DNA of 64,000 nucleotides, taken from Gymnogyps californianus (Eukaryota; Chordata; Aves; Accipitriformes; Cathartidae). The stretch is taken from the NCBI RefSeq assembly GCF_018139145.2, contig NC_059477.1, positions 29,739,502-29,803,501 on the forward strand, in the 5' to 3' direction. The notes beneath the pieces were generated by a model. It made no database searches. It saw nothing but the letters and a program-made list of their open reading frames with translations, and was not told the DNA's origin. Each line of letters starts with the position of its first letter. The stretch's first letter is position 1. Below, piece by piece: positions 40,101-52,600 of this stretch. Position numbers and translations under genes: made by a program.

Positions 40101-43100
40101 TCTGCTAATAAGTTACTGGACAGACTATATTAGTCTAATTTTGGGCCCTGATTCTGTAAAACATCAGTGTGTGCTTCGTGCTGAAGGCAATTCCTCCCTT
40201 GCATGTTTACTGATAACTAAACGGTCAGTTGGGAAACCTCACGTAGATCTCTGTTTATTGCAGACTGAAGGAGAGCTACCTGTCCATTTTTTTTTCAACT
40301 GTCACTGTTAAGCTAGTAATAGTGCATCTACCTTTAAACTTCACATAGCTCATTAATAAAATCTTACTCTCTAGATGTCTAAAGCTGCAAAGAATAAGGT
40401 CTATGCCCACTAGCTCATGTATTACGATCACCTGCACATCACAGGCCATTTAATACCATGTGGAATTGCAGGGGAATCTCTTCACGCTTCCTCTCTGCCC
40501 AATTCCTCAAATCTGAAATGGCTCTCTAATGGAAATTATTTTAATAAATGTAATGAATGAATTTATTACTAATTTGATAACTTCAGTATGACAACTATTG
40601 CTCACCTTAAAGAAATGTCTTTGCAGCATTTATATTATCCGAACAAGGAGCGCACAGGACAATGTACCTGCTCCAAAAGTTTTCGCCAGCTTGGACAGAG
40701 AAGGGATTGAACCATGTTGCGGATCAGCCCCAGGCTTTGGCATACTAATTGTTTGGGGAATCTTTCTTTTCTGTCCTTGGGACTGTGGAGTCCTGAAAGC
40801 TTTACTTCTGTAGCTGGTAGAAGACAAAAACCTATTTCAAAACTGAAGTCTTTCATGAAGGAACAACATTGTATTTCAGATGATCCTAATTTTACCAAGT
40901 TCCCCTATTTTAAGGTCAAAAACTGTGGGTTTTTTCAGATCTTATACAACGGCGTCTTGTCTCCACACACAAGCACAAATGGGAGAAAATCCAGGGATTT
41001 GTTCCAATGATAAACACTGACTTTGGTTTACACTACTTTGCCTTATTTCTATTGTGAAACTTTTCTAGCTTAAGTTTGCAGCAAGTCGTTCAAGTACTGC
41101 CATTCCCTGCTAGGGTAAACTCCAGGGGGATAAAATTTCCTGTTAATGGGGAATATTTGAATGCATCAGTTCAGGAGTCAGACTTTCACCCAGTAATTCC
41201 ACCAACAATTTAGTAGCGTAATAAGAGGATTACCTCCTTCAGTTCCCATTCCTGTTCCCCAAACTCAATACTCATCAGTCCAAAGTCTTCTAATTATTTT
41301 CTAGAGCTTCCAACCTTTGTCTAATTGAGCATTAACTTGTACAATTGTATCTGACAACATTTTAAGTCTATTTAAATCCAGCTTAATTTGATCTGTCTCC
41401 TTTGCTATATAATTCTTGTTTCCTTTTCTTTGTCCAGCCAAATCTCAGGACACGAGCCTCTAACCTGATCCTTTTTCTTATGAATTAGGATCCAGCTTGT
41501 GGCTATTGGGAGCTGGTTGGTAGAGCTGCTTTTATGCACAAGATCAGGACCAGAGCTGAAAAAACAGAAGCATTTATTTCTCCAGGGTGTAGTCTGAGAG
41601 CAGCTGGAAGGCTTGGGCTGTCACTATTGTATTAGGTGTGAAATACTTGCTATCTTTAACTAGGTGAATCTCTGACAGCAGAGCCTGTTATTCATGGTAC
41701 CAGCAATAGGGCTGCATCAATGGGCCAATTTTCTGTGTAGCTGTAAATCACACTGCATTTCTTTGTAGAAGAGAAAACCCGCGGAGAGAACTGATTCTAT
41801 TTGGGTGAGTTGTACTGAAGAAATATTGCTATTTTAGAAATAACCATTATTGGTTTTGATTTGATGTGGAATATAATAAAGCCTAAGCCGAATTATGCAG
41901 GGTTACTATAATTATTTTGAAAACTCAGCATGGAAGAATTTGTAACAGCTCATGTGCTCACATCAGGGATCATTTCAATTTTACCCTCATGAACAGTTGC
42001 TCATTCATTGCTGATTGCAACAATCTTTTAATCAAGAAAACAGCGTGGATATTTTACTCCAGCTGGTAACAGGGATTGGGGGAAATGGTGAGATTAATTT
42101 TACAAGCTGAATTTGAGAACCGAATTTCTTCAAAGTAACGATACTTGCTAAATAGAAAGAAGTGGCTTTAAAGCTTCTTTAAAAGGAAAGATGGTGTCAA
42201 ATTCAGCCTTTAAGCAGTGTGTTGCAAATGTGCTCCAATCCTAGAAGCAGCAATGAGAAGGTCTGTGTCACAGGCAGCCTACAGAGGCAGCTTTTCGCCA
42301 TTGCTCTTCATGTGGCAGCAACGGGCAGCAGCTCTGGTTTGCTTCACCAGCAACAAATTATAAATCACTAAGTGAATGAGCCAGCACACAACAAAACAGC
42401 TGGAAGCAAGGATCTCCCCTTCCGTTCTCCTCCCTGCTCAAATTAGCTCATGCAGTGCTTGCTTACTCTTTGGTGTCCAAACCCAGCATCTCACTGAGTA
42501 CCTTAAAGACTGGTGTTATTTGACAACAAAAAGGTGGACAGATGCTGCAGCTGGCTTCCCAGACACGTAGATGTAGGGAGGGGATAAGATAACAAGTCTT
42601 TTCTGTGTTCTCAGAGTCCCATATCCCTTGCAGATTACTCACAGTCACAGCTGTCTGGAAAGCACCTTTCATTATTTTCTCACTCTTAATGTAAAAGAGG
42701 GGAGAGAGACAGCCAGGAAGATCTCTTTAGATGTTGTTGGCTTCTGTGGTTTTCTTCACCCTGGAAAATGTTGGGGTTAAAAGTGTTATAAGTACCTAGT
42801 GAAAGCATGAGAATTCTTGATGAAACCTGTTTTGAGGGTTCCCCCTCAAAACACAGACACACACTTTTTCAACAGAAGATGGTACTTCTGGAGGAAAGAA
42901 ACCCAGCTTTTCTGACCACTGTTTGATCAGCTCCAGGACTATGACAAATCCTTCAGGTTCTGATTATAGTCTGATGGTGTCTCCCATCATCATTGTTAAG
43001 TAGGGTCCATCCAGATATGAATGGCACAAGCACTTGCATTGCAGAGTTGCCTTGAAGAAAGACCCATTTGGGCATCACCAGTGCCAAGCGAGTGTTCAGC

Positions 43101-46100
43101 TTCGGGTTGTTGCATGGCTCAGTTGCCTGCTCTTACTGTGCTGGCTTGTGTCTGCTCTGGCTCTGCTGTTGACCAGTTTAGATCCATGCTTCCTGATGGG
43201 GACACTGCTCTGAGAGCAGGATGCTAGTTAGGCTTCTCAGATGGCCCATCTGAGGAGACAAGAGCAAAGGAGGGTTTACCCCATAGACCTTGCAACTGGT
43301 TCCAGTGACCAAGTCTGGGAACATGTGAACAAGACACCCAAGATTTGAGAATCTAGTCTCAATTCAGACTCATGCAAATAGGCAGGTTTGCAGCAGGACC
43401 AAAGCCCTGCCAAGCCATGCAAATATGTTTTGCAATCAGAAGATATGAATAAGTAGTCTATATTGAAATGGGACACCCTGCTTTTATAAGTGTTTTTGTA
43501 ATCTAGGAAGCAGAGGAAAAACTGCGTCAAAGATGTATTTTTTTAACAGTGAAGTGACACTGCTAAGTTATGTACAGCTTCGGAGCTTTTCTGTCAGTAT
43601 AAAAGGATATGGCCAAGATGCTTTAGCTTTTCCAGGCGCAGGTGGAGTGACTCCAGATATGAAAGGTGCAACTGAGAGTCTTCCCTCCTCCCTGCCCCAG
43701 TAAACTCTTGGTGGCTTCACTGGGAATCTTGCATAGCTGCATAATTCAGGTTGGGGCCAGTTATCATTAATACAATAAAAAGCATATGAGAAATCACTGG
43801 TTAGGTATGTCATTACTACCTGTTTTCCCAGCTTACTCTCCAGACAGGTTGGGTTTAGGGGGTTGGTTTTTCTGTTGCCTCTTCTGGAATGTTAATAAGG
43901 ACTGGGAGACTTGAACCTATTCAAATTGATCTCTTGATATTTCTCATGCATTTGTATATTGAGATTATTCCATAATGAGAAAATGTTTGGATTTGTCATA
44001 CAGAATCAAGCAGCTTTGATATGCCATACCTCACCCTACCCAGTATCTTCTACATGAAGGGACCTCTGTTGTGGTGATATTTTCCTTACCTTTTTAGTGG
44101 CATGAAAACTGGCAAGTAAATCTTCTATAGAAGCTCCCAGCACAAAAATGAAATGGAAATATTTAATCCCCATGGAAACAGCTTATCATGGATGGAGGAT
44201 TTCCCCCAAAATCAGATTGTGAGCTTCCAAGAACACATCCTGGAAACGGTGATTTCACATCAAAGCTGAAAAAGGGAGTGGGAAGAGGAGAGAGGAGCTT
44301 TTGGGGAGGAGGGGGAACCCGTCTGCTGGTGTTCACCCAGCCTGTGCAGTCTCAGCCTCCAAGATCTAACTCCTGTGGATTTAGTGTACATGTGAGCGCT
44401 TCCACAGATTTTAAGCACTCCAGGCAGAAGTGCCATTGTTAGGTATTTAATCTGAAAGCAAAGAGGATCGCCTTTCTTCCTTTCAAATCTAAATCCCTTG
44501 TTAGCTTAATTTCTTGAGAGGAACACAATCAGATGTTTTTTCCCCCAATACAATTGAGAGTCAGGCTTTTTTTTTTTTCCCTTCACTCCCAAGAAAAGTA
44601 CAAGTTACAAAGGAATGCTTACTTTTATTTGTAGCTTTTTTCTGATCACTGAAGTGCATGTGATGTGTCAGCTCCTTAAATCCCTTTATTCTGTGTCTGA
44701 GTCTGTACTTTCCCAAGTATTTTATTTTCAGTCTGCTGTGTCACTTTCTGCTTTCCTCAGAGGCTTTTCTTTTAATTGCAACGTTTTAAAACTCAACACC
44801 CGCATACCATCACACATCAAGACCATCTTCTCTTAAGTCTTAGATTTCCCACTCCTGTTAGTGGATCTCTACTTCTGGGCAACAATGCAATGCACTCAAT
44901 TGCTCATGCCATCCTCTGGTGGCAGAAGAAAGGAAAATCTCTCATGAATGGCCCAGACCACTTTCATAACCCATGGGTAAACTAGGTCCCCCTGCCCCTG
45001 TGACCCAGAATTTATTTTCTTTCTGCAAGTGACTGTGAATTTTCCTCATACTCTGTTATGATGTTTCCTCAAATGTCTCCAGTCATGACACTTGGGCTTC
45101 TCTCTTCTATGGTTTCTCTGCTTGAGAAATGCTGCTCAGGCTCTCAAATCATGTAACTGCTCATGATCTTCGCACATCTGAGCAGGAATGGACAGGTCCC
45201 AGCCAGTAGTCCACTTCAGAGCCTTTTATTTCTAGTCTTGCTGGTCTGGATCTTGGCTGGGGTCTGAGTAAAAACTGACGTTACTTGACAGCTGGTTTTT
45301 AAATGAGCTGTCAGTTTCTATTTTCTAAAGGGGCATGGCTGATACGGAATACTGGAAATTTTGGTGACACAATCTCAACAGAAAAGAGGCCAGGGATTGA
45401 ATTACCATGCAATCTGAATTACTGGAGCATGCTGAAGTATCTCTTCAGATCAAATTAACTTCTTGTCAGTGCAAACAACCCCCACGTGCTCAAACTCTTT
45501 GGATTATTCCTTGGAACCCAGACTGTTGCAGAATTCAAAAGATTACGTCCTCAGATATCAAGATTTGTGCAAGCAACATCCTTTGTCCAAATGGATTTCA
45601 GAGTGGCAATATGCTGAGGGTGAGGTGGAGCCTCGACACTGCAAGCAGCTTTGCATGCATCCATGCAACTATCTTCAAGCAGAGGTTCTTAGAGCATTAG
45701 AAGCCTTAATGAGGAGACTTCCACTGAAGGCCTGTGACCCTCAGCTTTGCTTCTTGCCAAGAGGTGTTTGTAAAAATGTATGGCCTTCCATAAACACCAC
45801 CCAGTCCTGGTGAGCGAGGGGATGGGGGGAGAAGGGCTGAGTCCTTCATCACAGAGGCAACATATCATTGATCTGCTTCTGAAAAGAAATAGTTCACTTT
45901 TTTAGAACTTGGCAGCAAGCACAAGAAGTATGAAGAGTAGCACAATCCAAGCAGCATCCCCATAAGTTCTCCACATGGTGCGTGGATGCTGGGTGAGTAG
46001 TGACTCTTCAGGCTGAAATCATTAGTCTGTCTTTGAAACTGTTCCAAACTCAACCCCCCTTCAGGAAGCACCGAAAAAGGAGCAAACTTGTACCAACCAT

Positions 46101-46285
46101 GATGGTAATTTTAGTGATTTTCCATTTCAATACAGTCCTTTTTTGAGTAAGGAGTATAAGTTTTTTCGTGACTTGATGTAATGCCTGGCAGATTCACTGA
46201 GCTGTGAGTAGGTTGTCTCCTGAAATTTGCTGTGCTTTAAGGTTTTCTATCAACTACCTGTAAATCAGTGGGGCAAAGAGCCTTT
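31134..46285. other. Long non-coding stretch, intergenic or intronic
   Basis: About 15 kb with no recognised gene. A weak exon-like stretch begins after a pyrimidine-rich acceptor at about 33032 but has no good donor. GGGCCCTGATTCTG at 40143-40156 may be a shred of an old amniote repeat. AGTTGGCAG (31212-31220) and CTGCCAACT (31258-31266) form a short inverted repeat. Open frames are all short and mostly antisense to one another. Confidence 0.5.
34265..34286. repeat. Overlapping perfect palindromes around a TAATTA core
   Basis: AGAGATAATTATCTCT (34265-34280) is a perfect 16-bp palindrome centred on TAATTA, a homeodomain dimer-type core, flanked by GATA/TATC. It overlaps a second perfect palindrome, ATCTCTAGAGAT (34275-34286). 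Such symmetry can mark a dimeric factor site but can also arise by chance in AT-rich DNA. Confidence 0.9.
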
Positions 46286-46365
46286 GTTTTCCTATTTCCC
46301 ATATGTGAAATGAGCTAACAGTTCCTCTGAGGCTTGATTTACTGATGTTTGTAAAGCTCATGGTA
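46286..46365 (+). repeat. MIR-like SINE 3' part
   Basis: TTTTCCTATTTCCCATATGT, then GAAATGAG, AACAGTTCCTCTGAGG and ATGTTTGTAAAGC follow the order of the MIR 3' half (the TTTCCTCATCTGTAAAATGG segment, then the TGTAAAGCGC tail). The element is old and diverged; its 5' half is not recognisable. Confidence 0.55.
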
Positions 46366-47334
46366 GTTTCTGCTTGGGGATTTCAAAGGGCTGCACTTCT
46401 GTCTAGCCTAAGTACCCTGACTTCAGCAAAGCTATGAACTAGATGAATATCTCCTTCTTGTGCTAGTAATTCCTAACTAATCTTATTAAATCCTTTCCAG
46501 ACCCAGATCAATATCTGAAATGCACTCTGTCCTGTAATTAATCTGATGAGCCATGCTATCCATGTTTACAAGTCCCTTCAAATTTTTCTTTAGAGTTTTT
46601 TATTTTAAAATTAAACCGGTTTAGCAGAAACAGGGTCATGATCTCTGTTTCTCAGTAGCTTTTTCATGCCCTTATTAAATATCCTGTACTGAGTGCACGC
46701 AGTAATTCAATGATCCTGCCCTGGTGAATAGAGTTGGATACCAGGGTCTTAAAGACCCTGCACAGGGGCAGGTCTGGCAGTTTGATGGCTCGTGTGTGAA
46801 AGGCATCAGACCAGCCTGACAGATGTGTGGATTTGTCCCTCAGAGACATAAATGCGTGATGAAGCGTGTGGACCTACATGAGTTAGAGCGGTGTCATGTC
46901 AGCCCTCCTGGCTCCTACCTCATGCAGTCATGTGTCCTCACCAATGCTTGGTCTGCTTCAGCTCTTGAGGGTAGGGTCTACCGCTTGGCAAGGACGATTT
47001 TCTGACACCTGGCTCTTTTGGAGCGAAGGGCTCTTCAACAATCAGTGATGAACTATGATACTACTAATTGGTGAGGACATGAAAACGCTGGTCTTGAGCT
47101 CTATATGCCCTCCAGAAAAATGGGCATGTGATCTTAGTTCATTAATATTATAGATGTCTTCATTAATAATACAGATGACAGCAAGACTAGGAACAGAAGG
47201 AATTAATGGAATAATATCGTGATTCAATTTTGTTGCCATTGACCAACAGTCACATAGCTCACATATGCGAGAGTGCAGCAGGCAGTAATTAACACACTGC
47301 AGTTTTGTCTGGGCTCAAAACCACGGCTGGCTGG
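46366..47334. other. Non-coding stretch, no gene recognised
   Basis: Ordinary AT-rich sequence with only two open frames near 60 codons (46664-46849 minus and 46823-47005 plus), neither with a recognisable domain. Confidence 0.55.
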
Positions 47335-47432
47335 TCTAGTGTTGGCAATAACTTCCAGTTTGGGCAGGAAGCTGTACTACAGACCTCCACAGGTCCCTTC
47401 CAACATACCTTTCCAGGAGTCTGCGATCCTGC
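47335..47432 (+). mobile_element. CR1 LINE 3'-tail fragment
   Basis: ACAGACCTCCACAGGTCCC followed by TTCCAACATACC (about 47379-47410) matches the sense-strand end of CR1 elements, where GACCTCCAGAGGTCCCTTCC precedes the terminal octamers. Degenerate octamer-like sequence follows (47411-47432). The 5' boundary is uncertain. The fragment is in plus orientation, opposite to the CR1 copies at 12845 and 49199. Confidence 0.65.
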
Positions 47433-49198
47433 CCAGGAGTCCTGTCGTGTTGCACAATGCACATGTTCACACCCTAGTGTCACAGAAAGGGGTCTAAGGA
47501 TGGGGAGAAGATATTGGATATATGTACAGAGAATCATGAGAGAACTGGAAACAATATCGCAGTGTTGCTTTCTTTTTCTTCATCAGTCTTTAGCATGCTT
47601 CTTTGGAATAGACTCAGCTAATTGAAGGCATCAAGAAGGAGGCACTGGAGAGGTTTATGGCAACAGGGACAATAGGAAGTGCAAGGCTGAGCTGAAACAC
47701 TGAGATACTGGGTGGAGAGCAAAGCAGTCTGTACCAACCGGAGAGATTATCTAGTCTCTAGAGTATTCCATGGAAATCTGAAGTTTTTCCCATGTAAAGA
47801 GTGGAAATCACAAACATTTTTGGCCTTAGATTTAAGGTTTCTCCATGAGACACAAAGAATATGGCATAGCTGAAAATGCAGTACTTGGAATCAGTGAGAA
47901 AGTTTTGATCACCTCTCAGCCAGTGCAGGAGCTGCTAAAGGTGTTCAAAGGTCCTGTGAGGAGATTCATCCCAACCCCTTTTATTATTTGAAGCTTACAT
48001 GGTCATGGAGAGGTGAGGAGAGAAATGGGCCCTTGTGTCCCTTCTGTAGAGACTGAAAGTGCTTATCAGCACTTCATCTAATGACTTGGGTTTGGCACAG
48101 GCCTAGACTGCTCTTGTGCCCAGCTCAGTCTTGCAGCTGGTACATGTGCTAGTTTGCATGCAGAGATTGTTTAAGAACATCTTCCTTATCTCTGAGAGTG
48201 TTTGTATGCCTTACTGTTCCACCTGCATAAAGAGGAAGGCCTGACAGTCCAGCTTGTGAAAATCACCCCACAGCTACGGCATTTTCGTATTACAATTTTA
48301 GCCTGGGTCTGGTGACCCAGTCTTGACCTGGCGAGCTAACTTGACCAGGCAGAACAGCACTGGCCTGCCAGGAAAATGGCAAGCTCTGCTCTGCAAAGAG
48401 CTGCTCAGCTGGGCTGCTGCTGCGTGGGATGTGAGGATGAGAAACCCTTCTCGGTTGGGATCTGGGGCTCAGCTTGGCCACACGTGTGGACTTCACTACC
48501 AGGGTCAGGCAAGCACCCCTGTTCCTGCAGCTAAATTTTAGGAGAGTGCTCTGCACAGTTTGAATAGCCCAGTGTGGGGTGAGGGAAAGGGAGCGGCTCT
48601 GGGTCTCCTCTCGCCCTTCCTCCTCATGGGAATTAAACATGAGAGCTAAGTGCTTGCTTTTCTGAAGCTATTATTGGCAGCCAATGCAAAATGTCCCTTT
48701 TCATGACAAGTAAATGACCTGCTAAGTACAAGCTATAAAAATTCAGGTCATGTTTTCTGTTTCATTAATATGCTGCCTGACAAAGCCTTTGCCTGCTGGG
48801 GCTCTCTGCTGGGGGATGGGAGTTAGAAAACCCTTAAGGATTTCTCACTGTCATTATGAGATAGAAAGGCAAACAGGCTTCTAAAGGAAAGAGGCTCCCA
48901 AAAGACAGGCTGCCTTTGTGTCCTGATCTCATGAGCAACCACAGGAGGAGGGAAGTAATGCCATTTACACACACAGTCCCAGTAGTGTGGGATTCAAATG
49001 CTTTTATGTTTCACTAATAGCTGGGTCTGACTGTCCCAGAAGTCAATAGAAAGGTTTTCCTTGATTGCAACAGGCAGTGGACCAAAAATGTTATTCAGCC
49101 ACAGAAATGTTGGTTAAAGTTGGTAAGGAGGGGGAGAAGGGCAATATGAATCGGAAAGAGAATCCAAGGGAGAGTCTCTCTGAAATGCTTTTCTACAA
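47433..49198. other. Non-coding stretch, no gene recognised
   Basis: About 1.8 kb between two CR1 fragments. Two frames overlap on opposite strands at 48290-48640 and neither has a recognisable domain. The AT-rich part around 48650-48790 has the even texture seen in conserved non-coding elements, but this cannot be judged without alignment. Confidence 0.5.
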
Positions 49199-49620
49199 AA
49201 ATCATAGAATCAGAGAATCATTTAGGTTGGAAAAGACCTTTAAGATCATCGAGTCCAACCGTTAACCTAACACTGCCAAGTCTACCACTAAACCATGTCC
49301 CTAAGCGCCACATCTTACATGTCTTTTAAATACTTCCAGGGATGGTGACTCAACCACTTCCCAGGGCAGCCTGTTCCAATGCTTAATAACCCTTTTGGTG
49401 AAGAAATTTTTCCTAATAGCCAATCTAAACCTCCCCTGGCGTGACTTGAGGCCATTTCCACTTGTCCTATTGCTTGTTACTTGGGAGAAGAGACCGAAAC
49501 CCACCTCACTACAACCTACTTTCAGGTAGTTGTAGAGAGCGATAAGGTCTCCCCTCAGCCTCCTTTTCTCCAGACTAAACAACCCCAGTTCCCTGAGCCT
49601 TTTCCCTGTGTAGGGAGTTT
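49199..49620 (-). mobile_element. CR1 LINE, 5'-truncated, with ORF2 C-terminus
   Basis: This is the clearest repeat in the window. The minus strand encodes the C-terminal end of the CR1 ORF2 protein (endonuclease/reverse transcriptase): [17 protein letters not shown], then RKNFFTKRV and [19 protein letters not shown], with the frame stopping at about 49301-49303. A short 3' UTR of about 90 bases follows, ending at 49199 with octamers of the ATTCTATG type. The catalytic reverse transcriptase domain is absent, as expected for the 5' truncation that most CR1 insertions show, so the copy is dead. The frame is uninterrupted for about 105 codons, suggesting moderate age. The start near 49620 is estimated from where similarity fades. 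Confidence 0.93.
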
Positions 49621-52600
49621 GGGCTTGAAGGAATTTGAAGAGCATTAGCTTTTGCTCCTGGCAATGTTGAGTAGAATGCATCCTGCCTTCTTGACTTCGT
49701 TCTCTGGGCTTGCAGGGTGGTAACCGATGTGCTGGCAGTGAGGTCATGCTGCCCTGCCTAGGGCTGAGGTTTGGCTTTCCAGCTCCAGGTCAGCTCCCAT
49801 TCCTCTCGCCTGTCCTGCTTCCTCGGCTACAAGCTGATAAAGTGAGTTTCACAGGGAGAGCGTGGAGGCTGAGATGCAGCATAGAGATCTAAAATGTAAC
49901 CTGACAGGTCAGTGCCATTCAGAAGATTATAAGTATTTCCTCAAGCCAACAGGTATTTCCAGGTTTGGCATCCAGGTGTCCTGCTGAATCACTTCTTGCC
50001 AGAGGTGGGTTTTAGGGCCCAGGCTACTTCATGCCCTCATCTGTGTTGTTCACTACCATGTGTACCTTGTTCTCTACAGTGCTCTTGCCCAGAATGCCCA
50101 TGTTTTGGAGCAGCACCATCAGCCTTGTTCCAGGGATACTCAGCCTGCAATGAGTGCATTGATTCATAGCTTATTTTTAAAGCCAGAAGGAATTGCTATG
50201 CTGATCTGCTCTGACCTCGAGCATGCAGTGGGCACAGGAGTATTTATAGCTCTGTTTACAGCATTCTACTCTGTATACAAGCCAATAAGGCCAAGTAAAG
50301 AGCAGAGTCCCTGCCCCAGTGTAGGTTTGACAGCCACTACAAGCTCAACTGCTTTATTAAAGTATTGCCCTCAGTAAATGGCAGGGCAGACTAGCCCTGC
50401 TGATTTCAGAGCGTGTGGGCAGAGAGTTGCCCGTGCGCAGGACTTGCTGCGCATACATCTGTGGCCTGTCTGCAGCAGAAGCAGAAATAAGCTCCAGGTG
50501 CAAGGACAGATCTGGGAAATCCTGGGTCTGTGCTTTAGTGTTTCTTAGTCTCCCTGCTGAGCCTGTCTTGCATCTTCTCTTGGGGGATCATCTCTCCTAT
50601 GTTCTAACCATATTGAAGCAGCCCAAAAGATGCCTAAGGTCACTGGACAAGATGGTTGAAATGAGCCTAGAGAATAATAAATAACTTGTAGGGAGGTGCT
50701 GGAGAAGAGCAGGACAGAGCCACCACTAACTGCAGATGCTACAGCTCTCCTGGTATAATATTTCTCAGTGTGTGTTCCCTGCTTTGTATCTGGAGTTGCA
50801 GGCTAAGTTAAGACACAGTGTCCAGAGCGCCACAGTGCTGCATCTCAGATGTGGTGATGAACTGACCTGCCCAAAGCTCAAGCACTCCAAGAAGATAAGC
50901 TCTCTCTTATGTGTGGAACTGAGATCATTAGAATTGAAATAATGCTAAAAGTTATCTTGCTTGTCCACTTGCCATGTCATGTCTTCACATCTCACAGCAC
51001 GCAGCCCGTGTCCAGGCCACTTGTCTTTCTCTTGTGCTTAATTCTGTTGCCTTAGCTCTTGACGTGTAGCGAGTGTCCAACCAGAAACCTGAGCATTAAC
51101 TAAATACATTAACTAGATAGATTAGCTAGTTTTTCTTCCTGTTCGATGTCAGATTTCTGCAGGTTAGTGCCCTGCAACTGCTTTTGGACTGCCAGCATGA
51201 TGTAAGAAGCCCTTGTCATTCTCTTTCCAGTAAAATGGCAATTACAATATTTCTTAGAATAAGATTTTCATAGCTCAATTTTGTTAGTGTTCTGATTGAC
51301 ATGTGTCCTGTCATGTTCAAATTCCCCAGAGAGCCTGCCTTTTTCACCAGACTGTATTTGTGAGTGAACATGTAACTGACTGTAACATTGTACTTCCCTC
51401 AGATGAAATCCCTAAGAGGGAAAGTAATTGCCTTTTTACATGCAGAAATGGTAAAATCAGCTGGAGCTATTGCTTTGATAGTTAAGAGAGTCAGTTATTA
51501 ATATTTCTGCATGGAGGCAGCACAGCCACTGAGGCCTTTGCAACTGTGAATCTCACAATCTTGCTCTTGGGCAAAGTATATGCAGTCATCTCTAATCTGT
51601 TCCATCTCTACACAAGCAGCTCACCCAGCAGTGTGAACAAATTGCCTGGAAATGTCGTCATCGGGCTTCATCTGGCACTATCTGCCCTTCTGTCTGGGTC
51701 ATTGATTTCCTCATCTCCTCTGCCTTAAAACTCACATCATACATTAATTTGCGGCTCTCCAGTACTGAAGCAGCTGCACTGTGCCTTCCCTGCTCAACAC
51801 CAGCAGCTTTCAGCCTCTGAAGTGTCCTTTACTGCCGCTCATACGAAGACCTCCTGAATGTGTCTCGAGTGGCCTCCCTGCCTGCTACATAACAGCATGT
51901 GCTCTGCCAGCTTTTGTTTCATCACAAGAGAGCTTAGAGCTGTTCTGCTTTCGGAAATTGGGTAAGATTTGGTCTTCTTCCTACAATGACTCAGTGTGCT
52001 GGAGAAATGACTCCTGCCTTGTACCAGCAGCTACCACGCAGCTCTCAGAGATGTGCCAGTCTCTGCTAGCCACCAGCTGCCCTCCAGGGAGCCCCTTTGC
52101 CAGCAAGGGGCTGCTCCACGCTCTGGTCTTATGATTGCTAAATATAGAGTCCATTGATAAATAACATAAATGCATGAAGGGTGCAAGAACCAACAGTTGT
52201 TGCAGAGTCATCTTAGCTAATACAGCCTTTTCCTCTGTTCTTTTGCCCCTCTCCCTGTGGCCTTTCAACACCATCCTTTGCATTTTGAGTAGATATCTCT
52301 GCGCACCAAATTCATACTCAGTTCTCATTGCAAGAGTGTCCAGGATCGGGCCTTCAACATGTAATTCAGTCCAGAGAAATGATTCTGTAAGAGATAAAGT
52401 CTTGTCTGGCTACTCACTAATGCTGTGGTCGCTCTCTGCTTGCACCGGTCGAAGTTCATTCCCAGTCCTGGTCCACTGCCATCGTTTAATAGCCAGGTAC
52501 CACTCAGATCCTGTATCAGACCTGTTTGCTGTGCTGAAGCCAGTTTGCGCAGCTCAGCCGCAAACCTTTGCCTACTGTAGGTTTGCACAGCTATTCCCAA

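Noticed and set aside
40141..40180. GGGCCCTGATTCTG phrase resembling an old amniote repeat
   Set aside because: Too short to support a repeat call.
45407..45813. Two overlapping plus-strand frames of 97 and 116 codons
   Set aside because: Both phases are open by chance, with no similarity or exon structure.
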